Source: Magnolia sinica (Eukaryota > Streptophyta > Magnoliopsida > Magnoliales > Magnoliaceae). Taken from it: 64,000 nucleotides of DNA. The notes beneath the pieces were generated by a model. It did not search any database and was not told the DNA's origin. It worked only from the letters and a program-made list of their open reading frames with translations. Made by a program: the position numbers and the translations under genes. Location of the stretch: assembly GCF_029962835.1 (NCBI RefSeq), contig NC_080578.1, positions 29,219,001-29,283,000 on the forward strand. Reading direction: 5' to 3'. Below, piece after piece: positions 24,528 to 35,504 of the stretch (the first letter of the stretch is position 1; every line of letters begins with the position of its first letter).

Positions 24528-24992
24528 GTTGTCATGTGTTAAGGTTCTGGGTTGTTTGTGTTTAAGGGTTTAGATTGTCATGTGTTAATGATTTGGATCT
24601 AAGTTGTCATGTGTTAAGAGTCTCGATTGTCATCTGTTAAGGGTTTTAGGTTATCATGTGTTAAAGGTTTGAATTGTCGTTGTCATGTGTTAAGGGTGTA
24701 GGTTGTCATATGTTAAAGTCTTGGGTCATCGTTATCATGTGTCAAAGGTCTAGGTTGTCATGCATTACAGGTTGAGGTTGACATAAAATAACCTCGACTT
24801 TTAACACATGACAACTTCGACTATGACAACTTTAACTCTTAACAAATGATAACCTTAACCCTTAACACATGACAATCTCGACCCTGCCCTTAACACTACA
24901 AGGACGCTTTCTGTGGGACCCATTATCGAGTATGCATTAAGGGTCGAAATTGTCATGGGTTAAGGGTCTAGGTTGTCTTGTGTTAAGAGTTG
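24528..24992. repeat. minisatellite with copies in both orientations
   Basis: About ten degenerate copies of a unit of roughly 20-30 bases with core TTGTCATGTGTTAAGGGTYT run on the + strand at about 24528-24779. The same core appears inverted (TTAACACATGACAAC) at about 24780-24897. It is direct again at about 24946-24992, after a short spacer. Confidence 0.75.
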
Positions 24993-25240
24993 TGGGGCCC
25001 ACCATGGGATATGTGTCGAAGATCTACTCCATTCAATAGATTCAAATTTTAATTTAATATCATAGGCTAAAGAATAAGCTACATTTAAAACTTTTGTAGC
25101 TCCGAAGAAGTTTTCAATAGTAGGTTTTCAATCTCATTACTTTCTATGTTTAATGAATGAGTTACATCCACAGGTAAAGTGGGCTCCACGATAAGGAAAT
25201 ATTTAAGAGTGAACAAAAGAAAGAAAAAAAAAATAACGAA

Positions 25241-25242
<2 letters not shown>

Positions 25243-25298
<56 letters not shown>
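25243..25298. repeat. (GA)n microsatellite
   Basis: An uninterrupted GA dinucleotide tract of about 56 bases. The minus-strand Ser/Leu-rich open frame across it is an artefact. Confidence 0.95.
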
Positions 25299-25299
<1 letters not shown>

Positions 25300-26460
25300 A
25301 TGGCAGTGGACCATGATGACATGGCTATTCGTGTAAGTAACCATCACCATCCTACACTCATGTCTCATCCATGTGCGATATCTGGCCTGTTTGTTAGGTG
25401 TCCACTCGTGAGCCGTGTTCTAAAGAAAGTTAGGTGCAAGGATTATCATATATGGGGCTGTCTGGATTGACTATGGACCATCGGTCAATCTTTTTCAACG
25501 GGCCATTTTTTATTCATGTATATCCCAGATGATGATCAACTTGGCCTGATTTTCGGGCCTCTCACAGAGAGGATAGAGCACACATGATGAATGGCCTAGA
25601 TCTATCCCAAACGGTGTACAAGGGATGATTGACCATTGCCCGTTAACAATATCACTTAAAGGGTCTTAAGATTTTACTTGAACGCCATTTATAGTCCATG
25701 CAAGATACGCTTCCCAGACTATGGCCCAACATTGGCTGCTAAATAGGGTCCGCCACGCAATACAGTGGACCCCACTACTTCTTAAATAGGTTTCATGCCC
25801 TCCACAAAAAGGAAGCACAAAGTCTATAGTTTTCAGGGGACCACAAGTCACTTTGATCATTTTATTATATATTTTGTAGGTTAGTTGTACATGAAAATGA
25901 CATGCACTCCAACCTTAATCTTTTCAGAACCCTAAATCTGAAAAGACTTTAATTTAATACATCCTAACCGTTCAAAGTTGGGCCACATATGGAGATCACT
26001 TGAAGAAAAGATCAATCTGATTTGCCAATGGGCTAGCCTCGCCATCAAAATAATTGGACTAACAATAAGCTGATCCATTGTACAGGTCTAGCCCACCTAA
26101 TCAATGGATTAGCCTGATTTTCATGGAAGATGGCCAATCTGACCAAAGAAATGCCCATGAAGAGAAACTTTGGCACTCTGCCAGAAATGGATGATACACA
26201 GCACCTAAAAATTATTTAGAAATTTCATTAGTGGCATACAAAATATTAGATTTCTATTAGGGAGCCTTGCATAATCAATTCCTTATATAGATCAAATCTA
26301 TTAATTGTTAGATTATTTGAATTTGAAGATATCAATAAGCCTATATGAGTTGTAATTGGTTCATATACATAAAGTGGTGGCGCTTTTCCTATTCTATGTA
26401 TATAAAAACTTCAATGACATGGATGTTAGATTCATAATTGTGGAGATGTGTAGAGGAAGA
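25299..26460. other. unassigned noncoding DNA
   Basis: No gene or recognised element. Some phrases (GGTCCGCCACG, CAGTGGACCCCACTACTT) resemble LTR fragments elsewhere in the window, so it is probably decayed repeat DNA. Confidence 0.45.
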
Positions 26461-26715
26461 GTTATTTTATTTTATTTATTATTATTATTTTGAAGATAAA
26501 AAGACACTTTTATTTCCTCCAAAATAGAACAAAACTCAAAGAATATAAAAGAAAGTTCACACCCCCTGCCAGAGAGGAAAAAAAGAAAAAAGAGAAAGAA
26601 AGAAAGAAAGGAGCCCATATACCTCGAGCTAGAGCAAGAGCCCACCCCTGAGGCAAGGGAAGGAGTAAGAAGTGAGAGCTAAAGACTCGCTGGAGAAAAC
26701 TAAAGGAATCCATCA
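26461..26715 (-). mobile_element. possible LINE 3' tail (minus strand)
   Basis: On the minus strand the sequence ends with GTCTTTTTATCTTCAAAATA, followed by an A-rich tail with AAT/AAAT repeats (26461-26495). This pattern resembles plant L1-like LINE 3' ends. There is no recognisable RT or endonuclease segment, so only the tail is suggestive. It could also be an unrelated gene-like 3' UTR. Confidence 0.3.
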
Positions 26716-26801
26716 GTGTTAGAAAAGTGGTAAGCTTAAACTCTGACGTGATTCAAATTGAATTACTCGAAGGCATTAATAAGGTGAAGGATGCAAGCTT
26801 T

Positions 26802-29125
26802 TGTTGGGAGCCGTAGAAGCAAACCCCAAATTTGAATCACACAAACAAAAGAGAAATGCAAACAAAGTAAACTAGAGAACATGTGATTTTACGTTGAAAA
26901 ACACTTACGGGAAAAAACCACAGTACAGAGTTTTCTTCCTATATGAGAAAACCTAATTATTCTTTGTTTAATACCCTAGAAACGATTTAGCCCTCTTTTA
27001 TACTTACCCTAATCCCATATTATACCCACATATATAGTGTTACACTTGAAATAGGAAACAAATTGTGCAATTACATAAAACCACACATGTCATCGATTTA
27101 AACATCAATCGAGCAACCCTCGATCGATCGAGCCTCCATGTTCGATCAATGAAACATGCTCAAAAGTGGCTAGAGACTTAACATGAATTTTTTGAACTAT
27201 GTCAATCGCTGAAACCTTTAAGGTTGATCGATTAAACCTATCCAAAACTGTCCAGAGATAAATCTGTTTAATCTGGGGTCCATTCGTTTAATTGAGCAAT
27301 TAGTTCGATCAATTAAAATCTATTGTTTTTACACAGATTGAAGATATCCAGACAACAATCTCCATCAAAGCTTCAATCAAAATGAACTATAGCTCCAAGC
27401 ACCATCTCTTTAATAGTCTCCACCATAGCTTCACCGTCGTCGCTTATCATACACACACCATCCTTATTAAACCTTTGCTAAGCTTAAAGAAGTAGAATAA
27501 AATCTAAACTTCTCTATAGGAACCACCTTAGTAAGCATATTTATTATATTCACACTCATGTGGATCTTCTCAAGAGTAACATTTCCTTCCGAAAATATTT
27601 GTAAGATAAAATAATGATGAACATCAATATGCTTAGTATGAGAATTATATATCAAACTCTTTACCAACTTGATCATGGTTTCATTGTCAAAATTAATCAG
27701 CACAGCCTCCTACTAAAGCCCAAGCCTGTTCATCATTATTCTCAACTAAGCACCTTCGTTGAATGCCTTCGTCACTGTCATATACTCACCTTCGGTTGTG
27801 GAAAGAGTAACCACGAACAAAAGCTTTGACATCCAACTGATCACTCCACCCACTGGCTCAAATGAGTACCCAAAAGTCAACCTTCTATTATCCACATTTC
27901 CCGAGTAATCAAAATCCACATAGCCTATAAGTTTATCCTCTAATTTTTCAAATGTCAAGACATAGTCCTTCGTATCTCATAGATATCGAAGTAGCCATTT
28001 CCCTGCCTCTCAATGTTACTTGTGAGGTTTTGACATGTATCTACTCACAACACCCATTACATGTGAAATATTTGGTCTCACAGAGACCATGACATACATT
28101 AAACTATTAACCACACTCAAGTAGGGCACACGAGATATAAACTACTTTTATTCATATATAATGAGACATTACTTAAAAGAAAGCCGAAAGTGAGCAGCAT
28201 GGAATGTGCTAACCGGTTTAGCCTTGTCCATCATAAACTTGACTAACACCTTCATAAGGTATTCTTCCTGAGACAACTGTAACCTTCTCCTCTTTCTATC
28301 TCTATGTATATTAATGATGAGAAACCTCTTTACAACCCCTAGATCTTTCATCTCGAATGTCCCTGATAAATGAGTCTTTAATATATTGATCTAAGATATT
28401 TTATGGCTAACGCTAAGCATGTCATCAACATATAAAACCAGTACAATAAATCCCCCATCACTTAGTGCTTTGAAGTAGACACAATGATCATATTCACTTT
28501 TGATAAACTGTTGACTCACCATAAAAGTATTAAATCTTTAATACCACTTGTTGGGAGTTGTGGAAGCAAACTCCGAATTCAAATAACACAAATGAAAGAT
28601 AAATACAAATAAAGCAAACCAGAGAGTACACAATTTTACATGGAAAAACCCTTGTAGGAAGAAAACCACGAAACAAAGCAACGAGCAATCCACTACGAAA
28701 ATAAAAGTATAACAGATAGATGAACATACATATATAAAAATGCAAGTTTTCTTCCTTGAAAACCCTAGAAACGATTTAGCTCTCCCTATTCTTACCCTAA
28801 TCTCATATAGTGTTACACTCAAAATAGAAAACAAATCACACAATTATGCAAAACTGCATGTGTCGTTGATCCAAGTATTAAGCGATCAACATTGATTGAG
28901 CAACATTCGATCGATCAATTCTCCATGTTCTATTAATTGAACATACTTAAAAGTGGTCAGGGAGTTAACATGATCTTTTCGAATTATGTCAATCGCTCGA
29001 TCCTCCAAAGTCGATCAATCAAACCTGTCAAAAATTGTCCAAAGACCAATCTATTTAATCTAGGATTCATTTGATTGATCGAGCAGTTGGTTCAATCGAT
29101 TGAAATCCTTCATTTTTCACAACAA
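26802..29125 (-). mobile_element. short Ty1/copia copy with two LTRs (minus strand)
   Basis: Two similar direct repeats, 26802-27357 and 28549-29125, start TGTTGGGAG on the + strand (element end CTCCCAACA on the minus strand). They flank about 1.2 kb. Next to the right-hand LTR, the minus strand reads TGGTATTAAAGA (28546-28535), a copia-type tRNA-Met primer-binding site. The inner part encodes only the end of RT and RNase H. Both LTRs carry TCGATCGATCGAG-like phrases. The LTRs differ at many places, so the copy is old. Broken. Confidence 0.8.
27467..28535 (-). pseudogene. pol: copia RT C-terminal part and RNase H remnant
   Basis: On the minus strand: VLYVDDMLSVSH (about 28450-28415) carries the copia YVDD catalytic motif. 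MKDLGVVKRFL at 28351 onward corresponds to the usual MKDLG step. The copia RNase H segment has YVDFDYSGNVDNRRLTFGY (about 27925-27870) and LSTTEGEYM (about 27800). The end segment contains HTKHIDVHHYF (about 27640-27605) and MLTKVVP (about 27545-27525), as in copia C-termini. Broken. Confidence 0.85.
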
Positions 29126-29569
29126 CCATTTTCACTGATTGATGATGAAAGTGTGCCCACCATGATCGTAGATATGAGAGTATAAATTTTGAGAAAAAGC
29201 CTCATTTTCCAGGAGAAACTCCCTGGATTCCCAATTTCTTTGTAGCAAAGCTCATTACACACTTCATTTGTGAAACTTGAAACAATAGAAATCAATTTCA
29301 TAAGTCCATAAGGAATAACAAGGGGGACTCTTATCAACTAGCTATCCACATTGGACATGACACCCCCATAAACCTTACCTTGGAGTCGTTAATTTTACCA
29401 CATGAGAGCGTTAAAGAATGGTTATGCCGTTGCTTCAGAGCTCTAAGAGACAAGGCAACCAAAAATATGCGTTGGAGTGGCCATGGCAATTGAGGGCTCG
29501 AAAGGAAAAGGACCATGAGTTCTGACCTCCTTCAAGAATTTTTTAAGGAAGATTTTCTTATGGAGAAAG
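29126..29569. other. unassigned noncoding DNA
   Basis: No domain is recognised on either strand. It lies between the minus-strand copia copy and the presumed start of the Athila LTR, whose left edge is not sharply defined. Confidence 0.4.
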
Positions 29570-30090
29570 GTGTTATTGAATGAGCTTTAAGTATTAAGTT
29601 GATAGATGAATACATGTTTTATTCATGTGAGGTGACTCGGGAACCAAGGATGGAAATTGTGCTTAAAGTGATGAAATTAGAGCTCAAGGGAGAACAATAT
29701 GAAGATTTGAAGATTCCAAGGATATGAAGAAATAATTAAAGTGCCAAAGGACTAAAGAAGCCAAGTGAAGAAGGAATAAAAGTCAAAGATCCAAAGAGGA
29801 GTTGCAAAAGGAAGAAATTCAGAGACTTTCGATCCCATCGAGTGTTATTCGATGCCATTAAGTGAATTTCAATGGGAGTTCGATCCATCTAGCACAAATC
29901 GAGGAATTTTGGGATTTTCTAGAAAGGTTGTTGGACAGTTTCTATATTTCTACTTGATGCCATCGAATGAGCTTCGATCCTATCGATAAACTTCCGAATT
30001 TTGAAAACTCATTGCTCGATAATTTTTGTGTTCCTACTTGATCCCTCGAGGAGAGCTTTGATGCCATCGACTAGTGTTTGATGGGAGCTC
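29570..30090 (+). repeat. Athila-like element 1, LTR left part
   Basis: The sequence holds many phrases such as TTCGATCCCATCGAG and GATGCCATCGA that continue after the insertion at 48631 (AATGCCATCGACGGTGCATG). The same LTR is therefore split by the solo LTR at 30091-48625. It leads, after the insertion, to an Athila primer-binding site at 49445. The left edge near 29570 is a guess from composition. Confidence 0.5.
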
Positions 30091-33014
30091 TGTGACACCC
30101 CGTACTTTCCAGTACTCGAGTGTTACTATGTAATCTAATGTAATATAAATATAAAAGTAATACAACATAAACATATACACTATGGAAGGTTATTTATATA
30201 CTTTGTAAGATTTAAAATTTTCATATTAAAAATGATATGTAACCATAATCCATACTATGTGTATACACTTACAATATCATTAATATAAATTACAAATTAA
30301 AGAATTTATAATACATAAAAATAAAATATACTGGAAAAATTTAATGACTTATATAAAATTTAAAACCTAACACATATATGACCATACAAATAATGTATAT
30401 ATTAATCTTTGCTTACTGATATTCATATAATTTATATATATTAACAATTTGTGGTAATATAAATTACATATAACAAAATATATAAAGGAAATAAATAATA
30501 ATGATAATAGTAGTAATGATAATAATAATAAATGTTGAATTAACCCTAATAAAAACATTTAATGTTCTAAAATCATAGAACGGGTGGTCCCAGTCACCTA
30601 AATGAATTCTTAAGTACCTTTTAACCATTGATGATCGAATTGGAATCGATCTGACCGTTGGATTATCACAATAGACATTTAAAATCATTAATCGATACGC
30701 ATGGCCCACCTAAGCCTTGGATCAGCCTGGTCTTTGGTCCAAGACACTAAGTGGGCCCACCAAGTGGAATGAACGGCCTGGATTTATCACAAACATCACG
30801 GTGGGCCCTACACTTGTGATGCATGTGCAACTGGGTGTGGTGCACCCGCTGTGCATTGGCCCTGCCAACTGGGTCAAACACGGCTGACCCGATGGACCTC
30901 GAAATAGAGAGGTTTTTCCTCTCTTTTTCCCGCTAGTTTTGATTCAAACGGACAGACATTCATGATTTCAATTGTAGCCCACAAACCATGGCCCACCTCC
31001 ATAATCTGAGCCGCCCATCATGCTTGGTCCTCCATTTCAGTCCAACCCCAGCAATTTTTACATGTTGTTGGGCCCTTACGTAAACACAACACTAACCGCA
31101 AGAAAGATGGCGTGCGGAAGATGTGTGCTTTCAGCCCTCCCAAAATCTTTCCGTTGTGATCAAGGTGGGTCATCTATGACCAATCCAAACTGTCCAGCTT
31201 GTAGAGCCCTCAAACACGATCAAAACCATGCCACTGTTGCGGATTCACGCGTACGTGTGTGTGCACAAACAAGGCCCAAACAGAGACGTGTGCGGCTATT
31301 TTGCCGAAAACGGAAAGCTTCTGTTTTTCCTTTCGTTTGACATCTTGGCAATCTGCATGAGCTAGTAAAGGCTCATCTAGATCGTCCCTAATGGAGGAAT
31401 CTTGATCGTTCGTTCGTTGCTCGCGTGTTAGGGGTTTGTCTATGAGAAACCGGTGCCCAAAACCAGCAGCATACTAGCTGTTTCAAGAAAACCAAGTGCT
31501 GGGATCAAATCTTAGCCTTCCATTCACATCCAATGGACTTGAGGGTGAGGGAATACCTATAAAAGAAAGAGAAACGCCTTATCCCTCCCATTCTTACGGC
31601 AGCCATGAAGAATCGGCCGTTTTCCTCCTACCACCGAACCCACCACCCAAACCTCTATGGAACTTCAAACTCCCCATTCCACAAGCTCCCCTATGACCCC
31701 AAATCATTTGACACTGTCAGATTGAAGGGAGAGGCTTAAGGATGAAACCCGTCATTGGAGATGCCTCCTTCTCTGTTCGAGCCACGACGAGTTGCAACAA
31801 GTTCGGGCAAGTTCGGTCGGGTTGGAACTCCTACTGGCAGCAGTTGAAAAAGACAAGAGAGAAGTAGAGAAATGAAAGAAAGAAAGGAGGGAGAAGGAGG
31901 GTGAATGGAGAAAAGAAAACGAGAGAGAAAAAGTGGACGTTGTCCCTCTTCTTTTCTGTTGTCTGTTAGGCCATTGCATGAGCATGGCCTAAGTTCAGGA
32001 ACCCTTGAGTCCTCCTAGGATAAAAAGGAAGGAAAAGAGGAAGAAGGGAGTGGTGGAGCAACCGTTTGCCGAATTCCGCCTCTCAGCCGAGCTAACTTAG
32101 CTAGTCGCCGAGTCCTGACCTGTGTTAGGCCCAATGTTTGAGGTGTGTTGCTGATTTCTTTGGCTGAGTGAAGTTAGGGAAGAGAAGTAGGAAAAGAATG
32201 AGAGAAAAGAGAGGAAGGAAGAAGAGAGAAGAAGAGAAACTAGAGGGAAAGGTGGCCGTTGGGCTGACTAGGCTAAAACTGGGTTTGACTGGGCCAAGTT
32301 GGGTTTGGGCATGGTCCGAATGTTGCTGGATTCCCAGTGTGTGGGAAGCAAATAGAAAGAGAAAGAGGAAGGGTGAAGTGGGTGGTTGTGTGTGCTGAGT
32401 CAACTCAGTCTTCAAGTTGAGACGGGCCGAGCTGACTCAGTAAAGTTTCCTGAATCAAGCAACTAGATGGCCACGTTGGGGCTGTTTAGGTCCAGTTATT
32501 GTAGTAAGCCAAATTGGTGGCTAATTTTGAAAGAAGACTCGGGTTGGGATGGAGTTAACTCGCTGGAAGTTGAGTTAGGCCGCACTTATCTCCCGCCGAG
32601 GTACAAACTCTCTACCCTCTTGCATTGCGATTTAGATTCGATTACTTAATTAAATGTTGTAATTAGAAAGCTCGTATTTCACAAAATCCTAACCTTGAGT
32701 TAAATATGGGTCAAAGTCCACTATATAACCTCGTTATTATAAGCAAAATTGTGATTATCAAATAGTAGTATTTTATTTAATGATAGATCATGAAATCTAT
32801 TACACTACCAAAAAAAAGGGGCAAAGGATTCAGACCACATTACTTTTTTTACTATGGATATAAACCTTAGCTATAGTTGCTACGGTTTTAATCCGTAGTG
32901 AAAAAGTTGATACACCATTAATAATTAATAGTGTTGTAAGGGGCTCTATGAGGCCTAAAAAAATATATATATTCTATCTAAGTTGTCTGTATATTTATAA
33001 ATATTACTTTAGAG

Positions 33015-33150
33015 CTTAAAACAAAAAATCAGCCAAATCGAAGGCTCAAGTGGACCACATGGTAGGAAACATTGATATTAAATTACAGTTGCTTCTTATG
33101 GTGTGGTCCACTTGGGCCTTCAATAGATCTGAAATTTGGTTTTTTAAAGT
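33015..33150. repeat. fold-back inverted repeat
   Basis: GGCTCAAGTGGACCACAT (about 33042-33061) pairs with ATGGTGTGGTCCACTTGGGC (about 33098-33117), and similarity continues outward to about 33015 and 33150. Together the arms form a hairpin with a loop of about 35 bases. It resembles a small MITE-like fold-back. A relative of the arm occurs at 53757 (CAAGTGGGCCACACTAC). Confidence 0.65.
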
Positions 33151-34355
33151 AAAATAATTTATTAAAATTATGGATCGAAATGGGTTAACTAAATACATCA
33201 TGGTGGGCCCCACGGAGTCCCTGATCGGACCGTCCACGTCTGTCCGTCAGAGGAGCCCCAAATTTGGGTGTGCGCACAAAACAGAGCCGCACCCAAACAC
33301 TCCATTTCACTCCCTCTCTCTCTCTCTCTTCCCTGATCTCACTCTCCCCACCGATGATTCCCCTCTCTCTGCCCCCTAACCTTTCTATGTGTGTGTGTGT
33401 GTGTGTTTGTGATCCAAAGAAGGGAGGGTGCCGAAACCCTAACCCTATCTTTAAATGCAAATCTAATCCTGTTTGGAGCATTTTCTAACAAAATTCCAAT
33501 TTCAGGTATGGTTTCTGAGAGGTTTCAGCTCCTTTGGAGATTCTTTTACTTTTGAGATCTAATTTGCAGGTTTCAGCTCTCGAATATGGGTTTTTGCTCT
33601 CTGATTTGGGTTTTGTGGAATGTTTTGTTTGGTTTGCTCATTTTTTAAGGAGTTTCTTTCGATTGGAGAACTTATATGGGAATATGCACGTGCTTCCTTT
33701 TTTTCGGTTTTGAGAGGATTCAAATAGCGAGATTTCGTTGGATTTTACTGGAGTTTGCGAAATCTTAATGGAATTCCTCTTTCTGGAAAGATAATGTATG
33801 GTACTAGTTTGAGAAAGCACATGTTTAGAGGATTGTGTTCAAAAATATCTGATTTACACATTGGAATTAGGGTACTTCTTCTCTGTTTCTGCTTGGAATT
33901 TTGCTTTAGATCTTCTTTGATGGAATATTTTGATTTTTCAATCTTTTTTCAGGGTAGAATATGTGAATCTTTACTATTTTATTTGTTTTGATGGGAAAAT
34001 TTTAAAAAGATCATAGAAATAACAAATTCTATTATGTGATTTCCAAGTTTAAGAAAATGTAGTGTGGATTTAAGTAGGGTTTTAAATTTTCACTGCATTT
34101 GAATGATTTATTGTTGTATTGTGGCTCAGTTTCACTAACAAAATTTACTATTGTTGTATTGTGGCTCAGTTTCACTGCATTTGAATGATTTACTGTTGTT
34201 CATTTGAATGATTTCCAGATCTCATCCACTTGTACCGTGCCTATAAGTTGAATTCTATAAAACCCATTCCTTGATGAATTTAGTTTGATTTGATTTTATC
34301 TGATGCTACTGAACTTTCTACAAAACTCCAACCTTTTTAGGCAAGAATTATTCAC
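33151..34355. other. promoter-like and leader-like region of the CACTA element
   Basis: No coding frame is supported. It has a pyrimidine-rich CT tract (33310-33332), a GT microsatellite (33388-33407) and a TTTCAG|GTATGG context near 33502, reminiscent of a plant gene 5' UTR with intron edges. A direct repeat containing TATTGTTGTATTGTGGCTCAG lies near 34110 and 34149. It may be the transposon promoter and leader, or captured host upstream DNA. Confidence 0.4.
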
Positions 34356-35171
34356 TCACCCATCTTTCATATTTGTCGACAAACTGTTTGAGCGACCTAG
34401 CTGACTGTGTTTGTTCACTTCCACATGATCATCTGATGAGTTGGTTTCCTGGGAGACCTGTTTGTCAAAAACAGGAATCTGCCTGCTACGCTGGCATTTT
34501 GAGAAATGCTCTGATTTCATCGAGTTCCAAGAGTTCAGTGCTTCATTTCCATCGATAGCGGCAAGAGATTTCCTCTTCATACCAGGAAGCACTCTCAGTC
34601 CAGCATATGAACCAGGTATGCATGGTCGTGTTTCCATTTCACCACAATCACCGGAAATGTTCCGTGTGCTACAACTATTGGATTGAGTTATTCTGTACAT
34701 ATGCTCAATAAATTCATTAATGAGAATAGGCCAAGCACCTTTAGGGTCATATCCTTCAAGAAACTCATCTATGCATCTGCTAAATGGTAGAAGTTGTTGC
34801 CAAGTGTCCTCAGAAATATTTTGCCGATGATGTTTCTCAACAAATTCACACCATTGGTTAAGAAGTTGAAACCTTCCTGTCAAAACTAATCTCCACATAG
34901 CTACAGCCCTTCTTACATCGATGTCCTTTTGCCCATTTTCATGGCAAATGAAAAACACAAACCCATAGAAACATGTGAATGAATGAGAATCTACAGTCAA
35001 GTTTAGGAGTGACATGAGCTTGGAAAGGTCATCAAAAATCACATTCCTGTCACTTGATTGTCCTCTTGAGTTAACTAACTTTGAAAGCAAAGCTAGTTCC
35101 TCCTTTGATTTTGCATGTTCATTTATTGATATAATCTCGCAATATCGGGTGTAGATGTCGATTTTTCCATA
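34356..35171 (-). pseudogene. captured DCN1-like (AAR3-like) cullin-neddylation gene copy
   Basis: The minus-strand frame is open for 271 codons, from just after a stop at 35174 to a TGA at 34356. It matches the potentiating-neddylation (cullin-binding, PF03556) domain: DIYTRYCEI near the start, then MWRLVLTGRFQLLNQWCEF, DTWQQLLPFSRCIDEFLEGY, and GAWPILINEFIEHMY. A Ser-rich tail of about 100 residues follows, containing GMKRKSLAAIDGNE. DCN1-like proteins bring the NEDD8-loaded E2 to cullins; the tail and overall layout resemble the plant AAR3 branch (from memory). The usual N-terminal Met is missing (only TTG or internal ATG), so the 5' end is probably cut. It lies antisense and head-to-head to the TNP2 gene, inside the CACTA. 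No intron interrupts it. It may be untranslated, or driven from element DNA. Confidence 0.85.
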
Positions 35172-35504
35172 TCATTGTGTGTCATGAGCCCAAAAATGGA
35201 TGGGCGTTCAATAATCATTGTTTCGTCTTATGTAATCCACATAAGATTTGGATCTTCCTTTTTTCAGTCTCATGCCCTAACATAACGTAGAAAAATGGAT
35301 GAATGGCATGGATGAAACACATACATCATGCGGTGACCCACACAACACCGTCAGTAGGCAATCCAGGTCCCTCGTGATATGCCCATGAAAAGTTAAAGCT
35401 ATTCAAAGACTAAACTCCAATGATAGTCATAGATGCATGTGTTTAGAATTAGATGAATGGATGAAAAATAATAATTATTTTTTTTTGTAAGGTGCAGGTT
35501 CAAA

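Noticed and set aside
24528-24992. CRISPR-like spaced repeats
   Set aside because: Repeats are degenerate, occur in both orientations, lack uniform spacers, and the DNA is plant nuclear.
25162-25368. Leu/Ser-repeat protein
   Set aside because: It is a translation of the (GA)n microsatellite.
22618-29569. Downstream half of the SIRE-like copia after the Tekay insertion
   Set aside because: No + strand RNase H or matching LTR is present. The copia RNase H at 27467-28535 is on the minus strand and has its own LTR pair.
32125-32415. Small hydrophobic protein on the minus strand
   Set aside because: It arises from a purine-rich tract in the solo LTR and has no initiation context or domain.
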